Positions 48,433 through 56,352 of a DNA stretch of 64,000 bases are shown piece by piece. Origin of the DNA: a virus; the IMG/VR virus record IMGVR_UViG_3300031576_000028, positions 1 to 64,000 of that record; one strand, 5' to 3'. The notes under the pieces are model-generated. The model ran no database searches. It was not told the origin of the DNA and saw only the letters and a program-made list of their open reading frames with translations. Made by a program: the position numbers and the translations under genes. Each line of letters opens with the position of its first letter. Position 1 is the first letter of the stretch.

Positions 48433-48642
48433 TCAGCCGGCGCTCGACCACCACCAGTGGCCGCACAGCAGGCCCATGCCGAATGCCACCAGGAGGCGGA
48501 GCGGTGGCCAGACCTTCGCCCACGCACGAAGTCGCTCGCTATACGTGTTGCCGTCGCGCCGGTCGAGCGCCAGCCAGACGTCGGCTCCGATGAACGCTGC
48601 CGCGAAGCTGATCATGATGATGGCGGTTGCTGTGTTGCTCAT
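48433..48642 (-). CDS. Small two-segment membrane protein
   Basis: 69 residues, ATG 48642. Hydrophobic segments TAIIMISFAAAFIGADVWLAL and LRLLVAFGMGLLCGHWWW with a polar loop. Another possible holin-like topology; lies between fibre genes. Function not assigned. Confidence 0.4.
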   Translation of the reverse strand: MSNTATAIIMISFAAAFIGADVWLALDRRDGNTYSERLRAWAKVWPPLRLLVAFGMGLLCGHWWWSSAG

Positions 48643-48660
48643 GGATCCATACCCGTCCGG

Positions 48661-49257
48661 TCAGAATACTAGCTCCAGCAGCGACATCGAACAGCCGCGG
48701 ATCAGCAGCGACACAGCGCCGCCGAGCCTGCCCTGGAGCACGAACTCGCACTCGCTCGGCGACGGCGGCTGGTTGGTGCTGAACTGGAGCAACACCCACG
48801 CGCCAGCCGAATCGGCGACCGGCTTGACGGCGGAGATGGCGCGTTCGGCACCGCCGAGCGCGCGCTCGACCACCCTCAACTCCGCTCCGGCGCCGACGCA
48901 GAGGACGGAGGCGTTGATGCGGCCGAACAGGCCAGCCGCGTTGACGGAGAAGAAGCCGGCGTTGGTGACGACGACGCCGAGGTCGGCCCAGTCGAGGCCG
49001 GCGACGATCTTCTCCCCAGGTATCAGCGTCGTGCTGACGTGGAACTTCACCGTCGGGGGCGAGCCCGCCGGAGGTGCAAACTGGCCGCCAGCGTACGACC
49101 AACCTGGACCAGGCGTGGGCTGAAGGTCGGTGACGTCGACGGCGACCTCGAACTGCGCGAAGTACCCTGGGGACTGTTCTTGGAACGTCCCCAGGTCGTC
49201 GACCACGATAACGTCGACGACCTTGCCGACGGAGATCATGGCGACGGTGCGCGTCAC
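48661..49257 (-). CDS. Virion structural protein downstream of a collagen-like fibre
   Basis: 198 residues from GTG 49257 (GTGA overlap with the fibre gene). Contains PTPGPGWSYAGGQFAPPAGSPP, a segment shared with fibre assembly/tail accessory proteins (the W-x-Y-x-G-G-x-F-x-P-P pattern), then a beta-rich body. Probably binds or caps the 49254 fibre. Confidence 0.5.
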   Translation of the reverse strand: MTRTVAMISVGKVVDVIVVDDLGTFQEQSPGYFAQFEVAVDVTDLQPTPGPGWSYAGGQFAPPAGSPPTVKFHVSTTLIPGEKIVAGLDWADLGVVVTNAGFFSVNAAGLFGRINASVLCVGAGAELRVVERALGGAERAISAVKPVADSAGAWVLLQFSTNQPPSPSECEFVLQGRLGGAVSLLIRGCSMSLLELVF

Positions 49258-50846
49258 GCAGGCTCCATGACATAGAAGATCACGAGCTGGCCGCCGCTGC
49301 CCGCACCACCAACCGCCCCGTTTCCGCCGGCCCCGCCGGTGACGCTGCCAGCGCCACCACCACCGCCACCGCTCGCGCCCGATCCGCCGCGACCGTTGGT
49401 TCCCGCGCCGCCGGCCACGCCAGGACTGCCGACTCCACCAGTGCCGATCGCCCCGGCCCCGCCGTTCGCACCGTTGACCGGCGTCCCGCCTGACGCCGCC
49501 GCCCCCTGGAACACCGCGACCTCGTCGCCGAGACCACCAGCACCCGATGCCCCGGATGCGCCGCCACCTCCGCGTGCGCCACCCTCACCGGCACCGCCGG
49601 TTCCTCCAGCGCCGCCCGCGATGACGGTCGCGGTCGGCGACGCCGTGTAAAAGACCGCGACCTGCGCAGCCGAGATACCACCATTGCCGCCGGCCGTGCC
49701 CGTGACACCACCACCAGCGCCGCTCGTCCCGCTCCCTTGGCTGATGCTCGACTCGGCGCCATAGCGAGCGGCGAACGAACCACCAGCCGCTCCAGCGGCA
49801 CCGCCGGCCGATCCCGTACCTGCGCCGCCCCTACCCGGGGCCGGGGCGCCCGCACCGGCCCCGCCGATGCCGGACGCGCCGGTCCACCACGCGGCGAGCG
49901 TCGTGCCGCCATCGAGGAACTTGGTAGCCCCTCCGTTGGCTCCCACGCCGCCGGCCGTGCCCGCGACCAATGCGGCACCGCCAACGCCAGCGGTACCGCC
50001 AGCGCCACCGGCTCCGATCGTGACGGTGTACGTCGTCATCGGGGTGACCGATACCTGGAGCCGGAACGAGTTGGCGCCGCCACCTCCAGAGCCACTCCGG
50101 CCGCCGCCGCCACCGCCGTCGGATGGTCCGCCAGATCCGCCGCCGCCGCCACCAGAGCCCGCGCCGCCACCGGCTCCCGGTCGACCGATTAGGGTCACCT
50201 TGGTCACGCCCGGCGGGCATACCCACGAACTGGACGCAGCGAACACCTCGGCGACCACGCGAGCGCGCGGGCTCAGCGGTCCGAGCCAGTGCAGCTCGGG
50301 GATGTCAGGCGACGGGGTGACCATGAACAAGGCCGGGCCGTCGACGCCGCGTACTCCGTCGGCGCCAGGCGGACCAGGCGGACCGGGTTGACCTTCGTCT
50401 CCCTCTTCCCCCTGAGCGCCGACGAGGCCCTGCGGTCCCTGTTGACCAACCGGTCCGGTGACACCAGCACGGAGGCTACCGTCAGCGTTGTAGTAGTGCC
50501 ACCCGTCCGCGTCGAGCACCGCGTGGCCGTTTGCGACGATGGAGATCGATCCGGTCAGTTGATTTCCGGGCGCTGTTCCACCGCGGTAGATGACCACGCC
50601 GGAGACGTCGACTCCGGTCGCGTTGGCGAGGTGCAGCGACTTGACCAGCGCCCTGAGCGGGCTCGCCGGCGCCGCATAGATCACCCCGGCGACCGCGGCG
50701 AGCTGACCCTGCGCGAGCACCTTGTAGTCTGGCGGGAGCGCGGCGTTCGCCGGGGTGTGGACCTCGCAGCCGAACAGCGTGAACGTGATCGCCGCCGGCG
50801 TGCCGGCGACGCCGGCCAGGGTGTCTAGGCTACCGAGCGTGAGCAT
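49254..50846 (-). CDS. Collagen-like and glycine-rich tail fibre protein
   Basis: 530 residues, ATG 50846. N-terminal ~125 residues are a beta-sandwich (SGVVIYRGGTAPGNQLTGSISIVANGHAVLDADGWHYYN). Residues ~128-168 are G-x-Y collagen repeats (GPVGQQGPQGLVGAQGEEGDEG...). The C-terminus is dominated by Gly-rich runs with short aromatic insertions, as in the 10289 adhesin. Likely a trimeric receptor-binding fibre. Confidence 0.7.
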   Translation of the reverse strand: MLTLGSLDTLAGVAGTPAAITFTLFGCEVHTPANAALPPDYKVLAQGQLAAVAGVIYAAPASPLRALVKSLHLANATGVDVSGVVIYRGGTAPGNQLTGSISIVANGHAVLDADGWHYYNADGSLRAGVTGPVGQQGPQGLVGAQGEEGDEGQPGPPGPPGADGVRGVDGPALFMVTPSPDIPELHWLGPLSPRARVVAEVFAASSSWVCPPGVTKVTLIGRPGAGGGAGSGGGGGGSGGPSDGGGGGGRSGSGGGGANSFRLQVSVTPMTTYTVTIGAGGAGGTAGVGGAALVAGTAGGVGANGGATKFLDGGTTLAAWWTGASGIGGAGAGAPAPGRGGAGTGSAGGAAGAAGGSFAARYGAESSISQGSGTSGAGGGVTGTAGGNGGISAAQVAVFYTASPTATVIAGGAGGTGGAGEGGARGGGGASGASGAGGLGDEVAVFQGAAASGGTPVNGANGGAGAIGTGGVGSPGVAGGAGTNGRGGSGASGGGGGGAGSVTGGAGGNGAVGGAGSGGQLVIFYVMEPA

Positions 50847-50849
50847 TGG

Positions 50850-51458
50850 TCACCCGCACATGAAGAAGAGGAAGGCCTCGTCGCCGCCGCCCGTGCCCTT
50901 GTCGCCGTCGCGACCGGGGCCGCCGCCCCGGGTCGGGTACGGGCGGTCGAAGACGTACTTCTTGAGCTCGCGGTCGTGGGCGGCGAGCGTGCGGCGGACG
51001 TCGTCGACGCCATCCGCCGCCGGGCCCTGTGGTCCCCGCCCTCCGATGGGGCCCTGCGGTCCCGCCTGGCCGATCATGCCGCGGGGGCCGGTGGGGCCGA
51101 CCCGACCCTCAGGACCCTCCTGCCCCTCCTCGCCCCGGGGGCCCTGCTCGCCGTCGCGGCCCGGCGTCCCGCGGTCGCCCTTCTCCCCTCGGTCGCCCTT
51201 CTCGCCCGGCGCCCCGCTGGGACCCAGCTCGCCGCGCGCGCCCTGAGGTCCGCGCTCGCCGCGCTCGCCTCGGTCGCCGTCATCCCCGTCCTTGCCGGGC
51301 GGCCCCTCGACGACCATGACCCGTCCCGGCGGCCCGGCCGGGCCGGGCGCGCCCCTGGGCCCGGAGGCGGGCGGCGCGGCGGCGCGCCTCAGCCCGTCGA
51401 GCTCGCGCTTGATCCGCGAGAGCTGGTGCTCGAGGTCGTCGACGCGGGCGTCACTCAC
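50850..51458 (-). CDS. Collagen-like fibre protein
   Basis: 202 residues from GTG 51458. Coiled-coil N-terminus (VDDLEHQLSRIKRELDGLRRA), a long collagen-type block (G-P/E/D-R-G-E... residues ~33-150), and a C-terminal DDVRRTLAAHDRELKKYVFDRPYP helix. Paired with the adjacent collagen-like fibre. The G-x-Y tract probably makes it prone to length change. Confidence 0.65.
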   Translation of the reverse strand: MSDARVDDLEHQLSRIKRELDGLRRAAAPPASGPRGAPGPAGPPGRVMVVEGPPGKDGDDGDRGERGERGPQGARGELGPSGAPGEKGDRGEKGDRGTPGRDGEQGPRGEEGQEGPEGRVGPTGPRGMIGQAGPQGPIGGRGPQGPAADGVDDVRRTLAAHDRELKKYVFDRPYPTRGGGPGRDGDKGTGGGDEAFLFFMCG

Positions 51459-51515
51459 CGCGAGAACCTACCACGGTGGGCGGCGGCGGCACAACTAGAA
51501 CGCCGATCGCCTCCC

Positions 51516-51743
51516 TCACTTGGGATCCTTGGGCTCGACGGCCATGTGCGCCGTCATCCGGTCGACGTCGTACTCCACGCGCACGCGCAGCTGGTCGACC
51601 GCGGACCAGACGTTCTTGTCGTTGACCGACGGGCGCTCGATGCGGAGCTTCTCGACCACGGCGTTCGGGATCCCGCGGTCCTCCATCCAAGCGCGGATGG
51701 CCTCGCGGACCTCGAGGTCGGTGATCGTCACCTCGACCCTCAC
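51516..51743 (-). CDS. Small alpha/beta protein
   Basis: 75 residues from GTG 51743. VEVTITDLEVREAIRAWMEDRGIPNAVVEKLRIERP and LRVRVEYDVDRMTAHMAVEP, compact alpha/beta. Upstream of the fibres. Not recognised. Confidence 0.45.
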   Translation of the reverse strand: MRVEVTITDLEVREAIRAWMEDRGIPNAVVEKLRIERPSVNDKNVWSAVDQLRVRVEYDVDRMTAHMAVEPKDPK

Positions 51744-51786
51744 GGCCTACCACGGACCTTGTCGATCCTGCCGAACGTTCCTATGC

Positions 51787-51978
51787 TCATGGTCCCTGGT
51801 CCTGGTCGTACTCCCTGCTCCTCAGGCGCCGCTCCTCCTGCGCTCGGCGGACGTACTCGAAGTTATGCCGACGCGCGTCCAGTTCGGCCATCGTCGGCCA
51901 GCTGCTAGGCGGGCGACCCTCGTTCAGGGCGCCGGAGCACGTCCGGCAGCACCGGCGCTTCGGCGGACCGCGGAGCAC
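51787..51978 (-). CDS. Small Cys-containing basic protein
   Basis: 63 residues from GTG 51978. RCCRTCSGAL then helical MAELDARRHNFEYVRRAQEERRLRSREYDQDQG. Possible zinc knuckle. The 51987 rightward ORF begins divergently just upstream. Confidence 0.4.
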   Translation of the reverse strand: MLRGPPKRRCCRTCSGALNEGRPPSSWPTMAELDARRHNFEYVRRAQEERRLRSREYDQDQGP

Positions 51979-51986
51979 GCGCCTGG

Positions 51987-52511
51987 GTGCTCGCCGTGCG
52001 CCTGGTCGCCTCGATGGGCCTGACCCGCGAGCAGGTCAGGGAGGCCCTGCCCCCCGCTTGGCGCCCGGAGGTGGTGGTCGAGCACAACCACTCGACGCGC
52101 GCCATCCTGCGCCGCAGGCTCTGCCCCGCGTGCGACGAGCACCACGCCCGGCAGGACGCCAGGCGCCTGAGCGGTATCCCGAACGTGGCCGCCGAAATCT
52201 TCGACTGGAGGCGCTCGCCGGCCACGCCGGAGCAGGTCGACGGCGAGGTGCTCTGGGGCCGCCGCGATCAGCAAAATCGTGGTAAGTGCCGCGGCTGCGG
52301 TTGCGGGCCACTGACCCTGCTCGGGCGGTGGGCCTGCTCGGCGAGGTTGTGCTCGCGGAACCTCCGGAGCCTCTTGCCGCACGCGGCGCAGGCCGAGACA
52401 TCGCTGGCGATCACATACTGGCTCTTCTTGAGCACCTTCACTTGGCCCGGCTCCCTCGAACGTCCTTCGTGTGGAGCGCCGGTCGTCGCAGGATGCTGGA
52501 CGAAGCCGTGA
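51987..52511 (+). CDS. Divergent HNH-like ORF, probably chimeric
   Basis: 175-residue frame from GTG 51987, against the direction of the operon. Residues 30-65 (VVVEHNHSTRAILRRRLCPACDEHHARQDARRL) look like a zinc/HNH module. After about residue 85 the sequence becomes Cys-rich and is antisense to two minus-strand genes, so the true end is unclear. The 32-bp repeat shared with the UDG-like gene lies inside (52197-52228). Either an invading endonuclease gene or an inverted fragment. Confidence 0.35.
   Translation: MLAVRLVASMGLTREQVREALPPAWRPEVVVEHNHSTRAILRRRLCPACDEHHARQDARRLSGIPNVAAEIFDWRRSPATPEQVDGEVLWGRRDQQNRGKCRGCGCGPLTLLGRWACSARLCSRNLRSLLPHAAQAETSLAITYWLFLSTFTWPGSLERPSCGAPVVAGCWTKP
52197..52228. 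repeat. 32-bp perfect repeat, copy 2
   Basis: Exact copy of 38343-38374 in the same orientation. Here it is in the rightward HNH-like frame (E-I-F-D-W-R-R-S-P-A-T), in a different reading frame from the UDG-like copy. Confidence 0.95.
52268..52441 (-). CDS. Small zinc-finger-like protein
   Basis: 57 residues from GTG 52441 (GTGA overlap). VLKKSQYVIASDVSACAACGKRLRRFREHNLAEQ suggests a C-x2-C finger. The last ~18 residues (GPQPQPRHLPRFC) differ in style and may be altered by the rearrangement near 52197. Confidence 0.4.
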   Translation of the reverse strand: MKVLKKSQYVIASDVSACAACGKRLRRFREHNLAEQAHRPSRVSGPQPQPRHLPRFC

Positions 52512-52596
52512 AGTTGATGTCCTTGGTCGCGGCGACCTTACGCTTGGTCGTCTTTCCCGCTCGCGATACTTGATTCTCGATCTTGATCTTCTGCAT
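52438..52596 (-). CDS. Small basic protein
   Basis: 52 residues, ATG 52596; TGA overlaps the next GTG. Very basic (KTTKRKVAATKDINFTASSSILRRPALHTK). The same frame is continuous with the upstream 52636 gene across its TAG, with 13 codons between TAG and ATG. Confidence 0.4.
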   Translation of the reverse strand: MQKIKIENQVSRAGKTTKRKVAATKDINFTASSSILRRPALHTKDVRGSRAK

Positions 52597-52635
52597 GCCC
52601 CGGGCCTTGCCGATCCTGCCAGGCGTTCCGACGAC

Positions 52636-53373
52636 CTACTCGGCGTCGCCCCTCTTCAGACCGCCGTCCAGGACGATGAGGCCGCGGGCCGCGGCGCGCT
52701 GCAGGACCGCGTCCTGGTAGCCGGCCAGCCTGACGAGCTCGCCGAGCGGCATGCCGTCCAGCTCGGTCTCCACGCCGATGATGGTCGTGGGGTCGCCGTG
52801 GTACAGGCGCTCCATCTCCATCGCCATCTGCCCGGCGGCCGCGATCTCGCGGAGCATGGAGCTGAAGCGGCGGCCGATCGCGGAGAGCTGGTTCAGCTCC
52901 TTGGCGGTCAGCGGGCCGCCCTGCGCGATGTTGATCAGCTCGTCGCCGACCCGCCGCATGCTCGCCTTGAGGCCCTCGGTCGCCCCGGTCGCCGCGGCCA
53001 TCGCGCGGATGGCGGCCTGCCGGCTGAGGACGATCAGCGCGGCCTCCTCCTTGCGGGCGCTGAGGGCCGCCTGGCGGACGGCCTCGCGATCGCGCTCGGC
53101 CTCGGTCAGCTGGATGTCTTCCATGAGGGAGGCGCGCTCCTCCTCCAGGGCGTGGCGACCGCGGGCGAGCTCGACGTCCTCCGTGATCAGGACCCGTATG
53201 GGCTTGGAACCCCAGGGCCTGTCGGTGTAGCCTTTGTCCCAGGCGTGCTTGGCGGTCTTGCGTTGGACCATGGCGTGGCGGCTCGCGGCCGAGTGGTTGC
53301 CCGGGTCCGCGCGGTAGGCCTCGAGGAGCTTGTCCCACGTGGGCTGGTCGACGCGTCCCCTGGAGGTGCCCAT
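52636..53373 (-). CDS. HTH protein, possible terminase small subunit
   Basis: 245 residues, ATG 53373; first gene of the long leftward operon. N-terminal HTH of the type TWDKLLEAYRADPGNHSAASRHAMVQRKTAKHAWDKGYTDRPWG, as in phage DNA-packaging small subunits; then helical (VELARGRHALEEERASLMEDIQLTEAERD) and GVETELDGMPLGELVRLAGYQDAVLQRAA. Large terminase lies 10 kb away, so the small-subunit call is tentative. Confidence 0.45.
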   Translation of the reverse strand: MGTSRGRVDQPTWDKLLEAYRADPGNHSAASRHAMVQRKTAKHAWDKGYTDRPWGSKPIRVLITEDVELARGRHALEEERASLMEDIQLTEAERDREAVRQAALSARKEEAALIVLSRQAAIRAMAAATGATEGLKASMRRVGDELINIAQGGPLTAKELNQLSAIGRRFSSMLREIAAAGQMAMEMERLYHGDPTTIIGVETELDGMPLGELVRLAGYQDAVLQRAAARGLIVLDGGLKRGDAE

Positions 53374-53461
53374 GCCTGTGTACCTAGCCCTAGCAGGTGG
53401 TCAGTCGGTGGTCAACAGTTGAGGCTCGGAAGGCGCCGGCTGGTCACTAAGTCCACCGCCG
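53374..53461. promoter_or_regulatory. Divergent intergenic region, candidate promoter for the leftward operon
   Basis: 88 bases between divergent starts. On the minus strand TTGACC (53415-53410) and TAGGGC (53392-53387) are 17 bases apart, a weak sigma-70-like pair upstream of ATG 53373. No clear element is seen for the rightward side. Confidence 0.3.
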
Positions 53462-53674
53462 ATGGCCGGCAAGCGCGTCCATAGGACCCACCCGGGGCTC
53501 AAGCTCGACCTGGTCAGGCGCGAGACCCGCCACCTGGACTGCGTCGACGCCTCGGAGGGCTCGAGGGCGGAGGTCGACTGCTACCAGGTGGAGAACTTCG
53601 AGTACACGATCCTGTGCTGCCGGCGCTGCGCGATCAGGCTGGCCGTGGCGATCCTGGAGGCCGAGGTTGGCTAG
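53462..53674 (+). CDS. Small Cys-pair protein
   Basis: 70 residues, ATG 53462. RRETRHLDCVDASEG, then ILCCRRCAIRLAVAILEAEVG. A possible zinc knuckle and a C-terminal helix that is partly repeated at 53667-53750. Confidence 0.5.
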   Translation: MAGKRVHRTHPGLKLDLVRRETRHLDCVDASEGSRAEVDCYQVENFEYTILCCRRCAIRLAVAILEAEVG

Positions 53675-53750
53675 CCATGGACGGGCGCCCGTCTGCCGGC
53701 GTCGCGCGGTCGAGCTCGCGCTGGCGATGCTCGAGATGGAGTTCAGATGA
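53667..53750 (+). pseudogene. Duplicated 3' fragment of the 53462 gene
   Basis: 28 codons from TTG 53667. VCRRRAVELALAMLEMEFR aligns with the C-terminus of the preceding protein (LCCRRCAIRLAVAILEAEVG). Its TGA overlaps the next ATG (ATGA). A remnant of a tandem duplicate that has lost its 5' part, or a tiny coupling ORF. Confidence 0.4.
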
Positions 53751-53956
53751 TCGGCCATCGTGTGGTCTGGGTGGTTAAGGGGAGCACGCTTGGCGGGCGG
53801 ACCTACTGGGTGGCGTCGTGGGCGCCTGGCGGACCTGGGACGGAGTTCACCGGAGTGAGATCGGAGGTGGCCGAGTACCTGCGCCCCGAGGACGCCGCGG
53901 CGGCGGCCATCGACGTTGAGGAGGTGGTGGTGCAGGAGGAGATCGTACCACTGTGA
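53747..53956 (+). CDS. Small hypothetical protein (EDAA family)
   Basis: 69 residues, ATG 53747. WVVKGSTLGGRTYWVASWAPGG, then EYLRPEDAAAAAIDVEEVVVQEE. Same strand-helix-strand plan as the 45.4-46.7 kb small proteins on the other strand, so the family is dispersed. Confidence 0.5.
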   Translation: MIGHRVVWVVKGSTLGGRTYWVASWAPGGPGTEFTGVRSEVAEYLRPEDAAAAAIDVEEVVVQEEIVPL

Positions 53957-54301
53957 GCGGCGACGCCCTGGACTTCGCGTGCGGCCTGGACAGGCTGTAC
54001 GAGGGCCAGTTCCCGGCCTACGGTTGGGTCGTGCGCTGCGTCGACGCGACGGGGTACGGGTGGTGGCTGGGGGTGGCGGGTCGCGGCCCGCGGCCTGGAG
54101 CTCGACTGGACCGAGTGCTGGGAGTTCGCTCCGACGAGGCACGTCATGCGCTTCCGATCTCGGGAGGACGCGGAGGCTGCGCTGGCGGGCGAGGTCAAGC
54201 GGCGGCTGGTCGACGCCGAGAGGGCGCGGGTCGAGGAGATCGGGGACGTGGAGGCCTGGAAGTCCGCCGTGCTCCTGGCCGAGGAGGACGAGCGTGGCTA
54301 G
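53953..54301 (+). pseudogene. Frame-disrupted gene (apparent +1 shift near GGGGG at 54069-54073)
   Basis: From GTG 53953 frame 1 encodes DFACGLDRLYEGQFPAYGWVVRCVDATGYGWWLG, then becomes junk. Frame 2 from about 54075 encodes RGLELDWTECWEFAPTRHVMRFRSREDAEAALAGEVKRRL... to TAG at 54299-54301. Removing one G from the run at 54069-54073 joins them as WWLGWRVAARGLELDW. Mutation, sequencing error or true frameshifting are all possible. Confidence 0.55.
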
Positions 54302-54570
54302 CGTGTTCGTGGTCGTCCACGACCCGGTACCTGGCGCGGGCCATCGGGCGGAGGGTGCCAGGTCGCCAGAAGAACTCCGGGGCGCCGCAGTGGGCCTGGG
54401 CCCCGTCCATGATCGTCATCCTGTTCCGGACGCGCGCGGCCGCCGAGGATGTCGCGGCCCAGATCTCGAGGTCGACCTACAAGAGGACCGACGGCGCGCG
54501 GGTCGAGGAGCACGACGCGGACGCGTGGGAGGCGGCGGTCCGCATCCTGCTGGTGTCGGATGGCGATTAG
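54294..54570 (+). pseudogene. Second frame-disrupted gene (near CCC at 54330)
   Basis: GTG 54294 begins ASVFVVVHD in one frame; the protein-like continuation TRYLARAIGRRVPGRQKNSGAPQWAWAPSMIVILFRTRAAAEDVAA is in the next frame and runs to TAG 54568-54570. One surplus C in ACGACCCGG would explain it. The next ATG overlaps the stop by 11 bases. Confidence 0.5.
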
Positions 54571-54919
54571 CAAGATCGTCTGGGTCGGCGAGGTTCGCCG
54601 GGAGTTCGTGTGGGTGCGGGACCCGGACGCCAGCGAGTACCAGCGCCCGTGCGAGGGCTGCGACGGCTACTGCGAGCTGTCGAGATCCGAGGACGAGGCG
54701 ACCAGGGAGCTCGGCGAGATCTACCAGCAGCAGTACTGCTGCGGCCGCACCCTCGTCAGGCAGACGGTCAGGTGGCGCGCGTCGATCCCGTACAGGCGCG
54801 ACCGCTCCTCGTCTCCGGATAGCGCCAGCTGGACCGGGGACGAGGAGGAGGAGTGCGTGACGCGGGCCTGGGCTAAGATCGCGGCGATGCGGCTTGACGA
54901 CGACGAGGGCGATCCGTGA
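54560..54919 (+). CDS. Cys-rich hypothetical protein
   Basis: 119 residues, ATG 54560. Contains RPCEGCDGYCELSRSEDEATRELGEIYQQQYCCGRTL, four to five Cys in zinc-ribbon spacing. Acidic C-terminal half (GDEEEECVTRAWAKIAAMRLDDDEG). Function unknown. Confidence 0.5.
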   Translation: MAISKIVWVGEVRREFVWVRDPDASEYQRPCEGCDGYCELSRSEDEATRELGEIYQQQYCCGRTLVRQTVRWRASIPYRRDRSSSPDSASWTGDEEEECVTRAWAKIAAMRLDDDEGDP

Positions 54920-55191
54920 CGGTCGACGACCTGCAGGAGTGCCTGGAGGCCGCGGAGGCCTCGATCCAGTACCTGGGACCGTGGGGGCTGACGCGGGTCG
55001 GCGGCGAGACGATCACGAAGTACGTGTGCTCGATAGGCCCCTCACACGCGTCGGAGCGGTGGCGGGTCGGGGAGTGGACGATGCGCGGCAAGGGGCGCTC
55101 CCTGCGGGAGGCCCTCGAGGACGCGCTGACGCAGCTCGCGGCCTTCGCCCTGAAGCAGGACGGCGGTGCGAAGGATCCGGCGGATCAGTAA
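54916..55191 (+). CDS. Small hypothetical protein
   Basis: 91 residues, GTG 54916 (GTGA). TVDDLQECLEAAEASIQYLGPWGLTRVGGETITKYVCSIGPS, then LREALEDALTQLAAFALKQDGG. Helical ends. The start resembles the DLQECL segment of the 1016 protein. Confidence 0.5.
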   Translation: MTVDDLQECLEAAEASIQYLGPWGLTRVGGETITKYVCSIGPSHASERWRVGEWTMRGKGRSLREALEDALTQLAAFALKQDGGAKDPADQ

Positions 55192-55201
55192 GTCCGGCGG
55201 C

Positions 55202-55705
55202 ATGACGCAAGAGGACGACGGCGCGCTGCTCGCGCTGAGCAACCTGTGGGCCACCATTGTGCGCGTGTTCGACGAGGTGCCCGCGGCCGAGCGAATCATC
55301 TTCATGGCGCCGGACATGCAGATGACCCCGGCCAGAGACAAGATCTGGGGGTACGTCCAGACGATCGAGAAGGCGATCGGTAAGGACATCCCTAGGTGGC
55401 GAGCGTGGGCAGAGGCGGTCAGCTGCATCCTCGGTGGCTTCCGACTGAGCGCCGAGGTCGAGAAGCACCTCACCCCGGAGGCGGTCGGAGATCGCGAGCC
55501 GCAGCACGTCGAGCGCGCCAGGAGCGTCCGGCGGGAGTGGGAGCAGCTCGAGGAGACGGAGCGCGCCGCGATCGCGTTCGTGCTGGAGGTCGAGGCGGCC
55601 GGGAAGGCGGGGCCGAGGGCCACCCTGGAGAGGAGCGAGAAGTGGAGGCTCCTGCAGGCCTGCGCCGCGGCTGGTAGGCTGCGCCGCTACCAGGAGCCGG
55701 CGTGA
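55202..55705 (+). CDS. Helical hypothetical protein
   Basis: 167 residues, ATG 55202. LLALSNLWATIVRVFDEVPAAERIIFMAP, then AWAEAVSCILGGFRLSAEVEKHL and a charged C-terminal helix (ARSVRREWEQLEETERAAIAFVLEVE). Coupled to the next gene by a 4-base overlap. Not recognised. Confidence 0.5.
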   Translation: MTQEDDGALLALSNLWATIVRVFDEVPAAERIIFMAPDMQMTPARDKIWGYVQTIEKAIGKDIPRWRAWAEAVSCILGGFRLSAEVEKHLTPEAVGDREPQHVERARSVRREWEQLEETERAAIAFVLEVEAAGKAGPRATLERSEKWRLLQACAAAGRLRRYQEPA

Positions 55706-56352
55706 CCTACAAGACCCCTCCCCAGACGGCCTCGTTCTCAGCCGACTACGTCGTCGAGTGGAGCGTCGAGAACGACCCGGACAGGTACAAGAGGCTGTCG
55801 ACGGTCGGCGTCCCGACGCGCGACGAGGTCACCTACGACCGGCGCGGCAAGAAGAGGACGGAGAAGATCCCGACGCACGCGGTCGTCCTCGTCGCGCTGG
55901 AGGTCCCGCTCCCCGAGCTCGAGAAGGTGACCAGCCAGCTGAAGGCGAGCCGCCTCGTGAGGCCGATGGCGCCGGTGCTCCAGTTGATGATCGAGTCGGC
56001 GAGCGGGGCCACGGAGTGGCGCGACAGGTGCGCGAAGCTGGAGAAGGAGGTCCGTGACCTCCAGCTGCTCGCCGTCTCCAAGGCCTGCATGATCGACGCG
56101 CACGAGGTCGGCATCGCCAGGGCGTGCGACCTGACCGACGACGAACACCTGTGGAGCCGGTGCGGGGTGTCGGTGTCGAACCCCGGAGCGAAGCTGCTCG
56201 GCATCAGAAACCAGGAGGAGACCAAGAAGGAGATCAACCTGATCACCGTCGGGTCGTGCAACTACATTAAGCAGGTGAGGACGGCGCTGGACGAGAAGCG
56301 GGCCGACGTCGCCGCGCGCCTGCTGGCGGCCCTGCCCGAGGGCGACTTCTAG
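55702..56352 (+). CDS. Hypothetical protein
   Basis: 216 residues, GTG 55702. FSADYVVEWSVENDPDRYKRLSTVGVPTRDEVTYDRRGKKRTEK, then PLPELEKVTSQLKASRLVRPMAPVLQLMIESASG, a helical middle and EINLITVGSCNYIKQVRTALDEK. Ends convergently with QueE, the two stops interlocked. Function not recognised. Confidence 0.5.
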   Translation: MTYKTPPQTASFSADYVVEWSVENDPDRYKRLSTVGVPTRDEVTYDRRGKKRTEKIPTHAVVLVALEVPLPELEKVTSQLKASRLVRPMAPVLQLMIESASGATEWRDRCAKLEKEVRDLQLLAVSKACMIDAHEVGIARACDLTDDEHLWSRCGVSVSNPGAKLLGIRNQEETKKEINLITVGSCNYIKQVRTALDEKRADVAARLLAALPEGDF

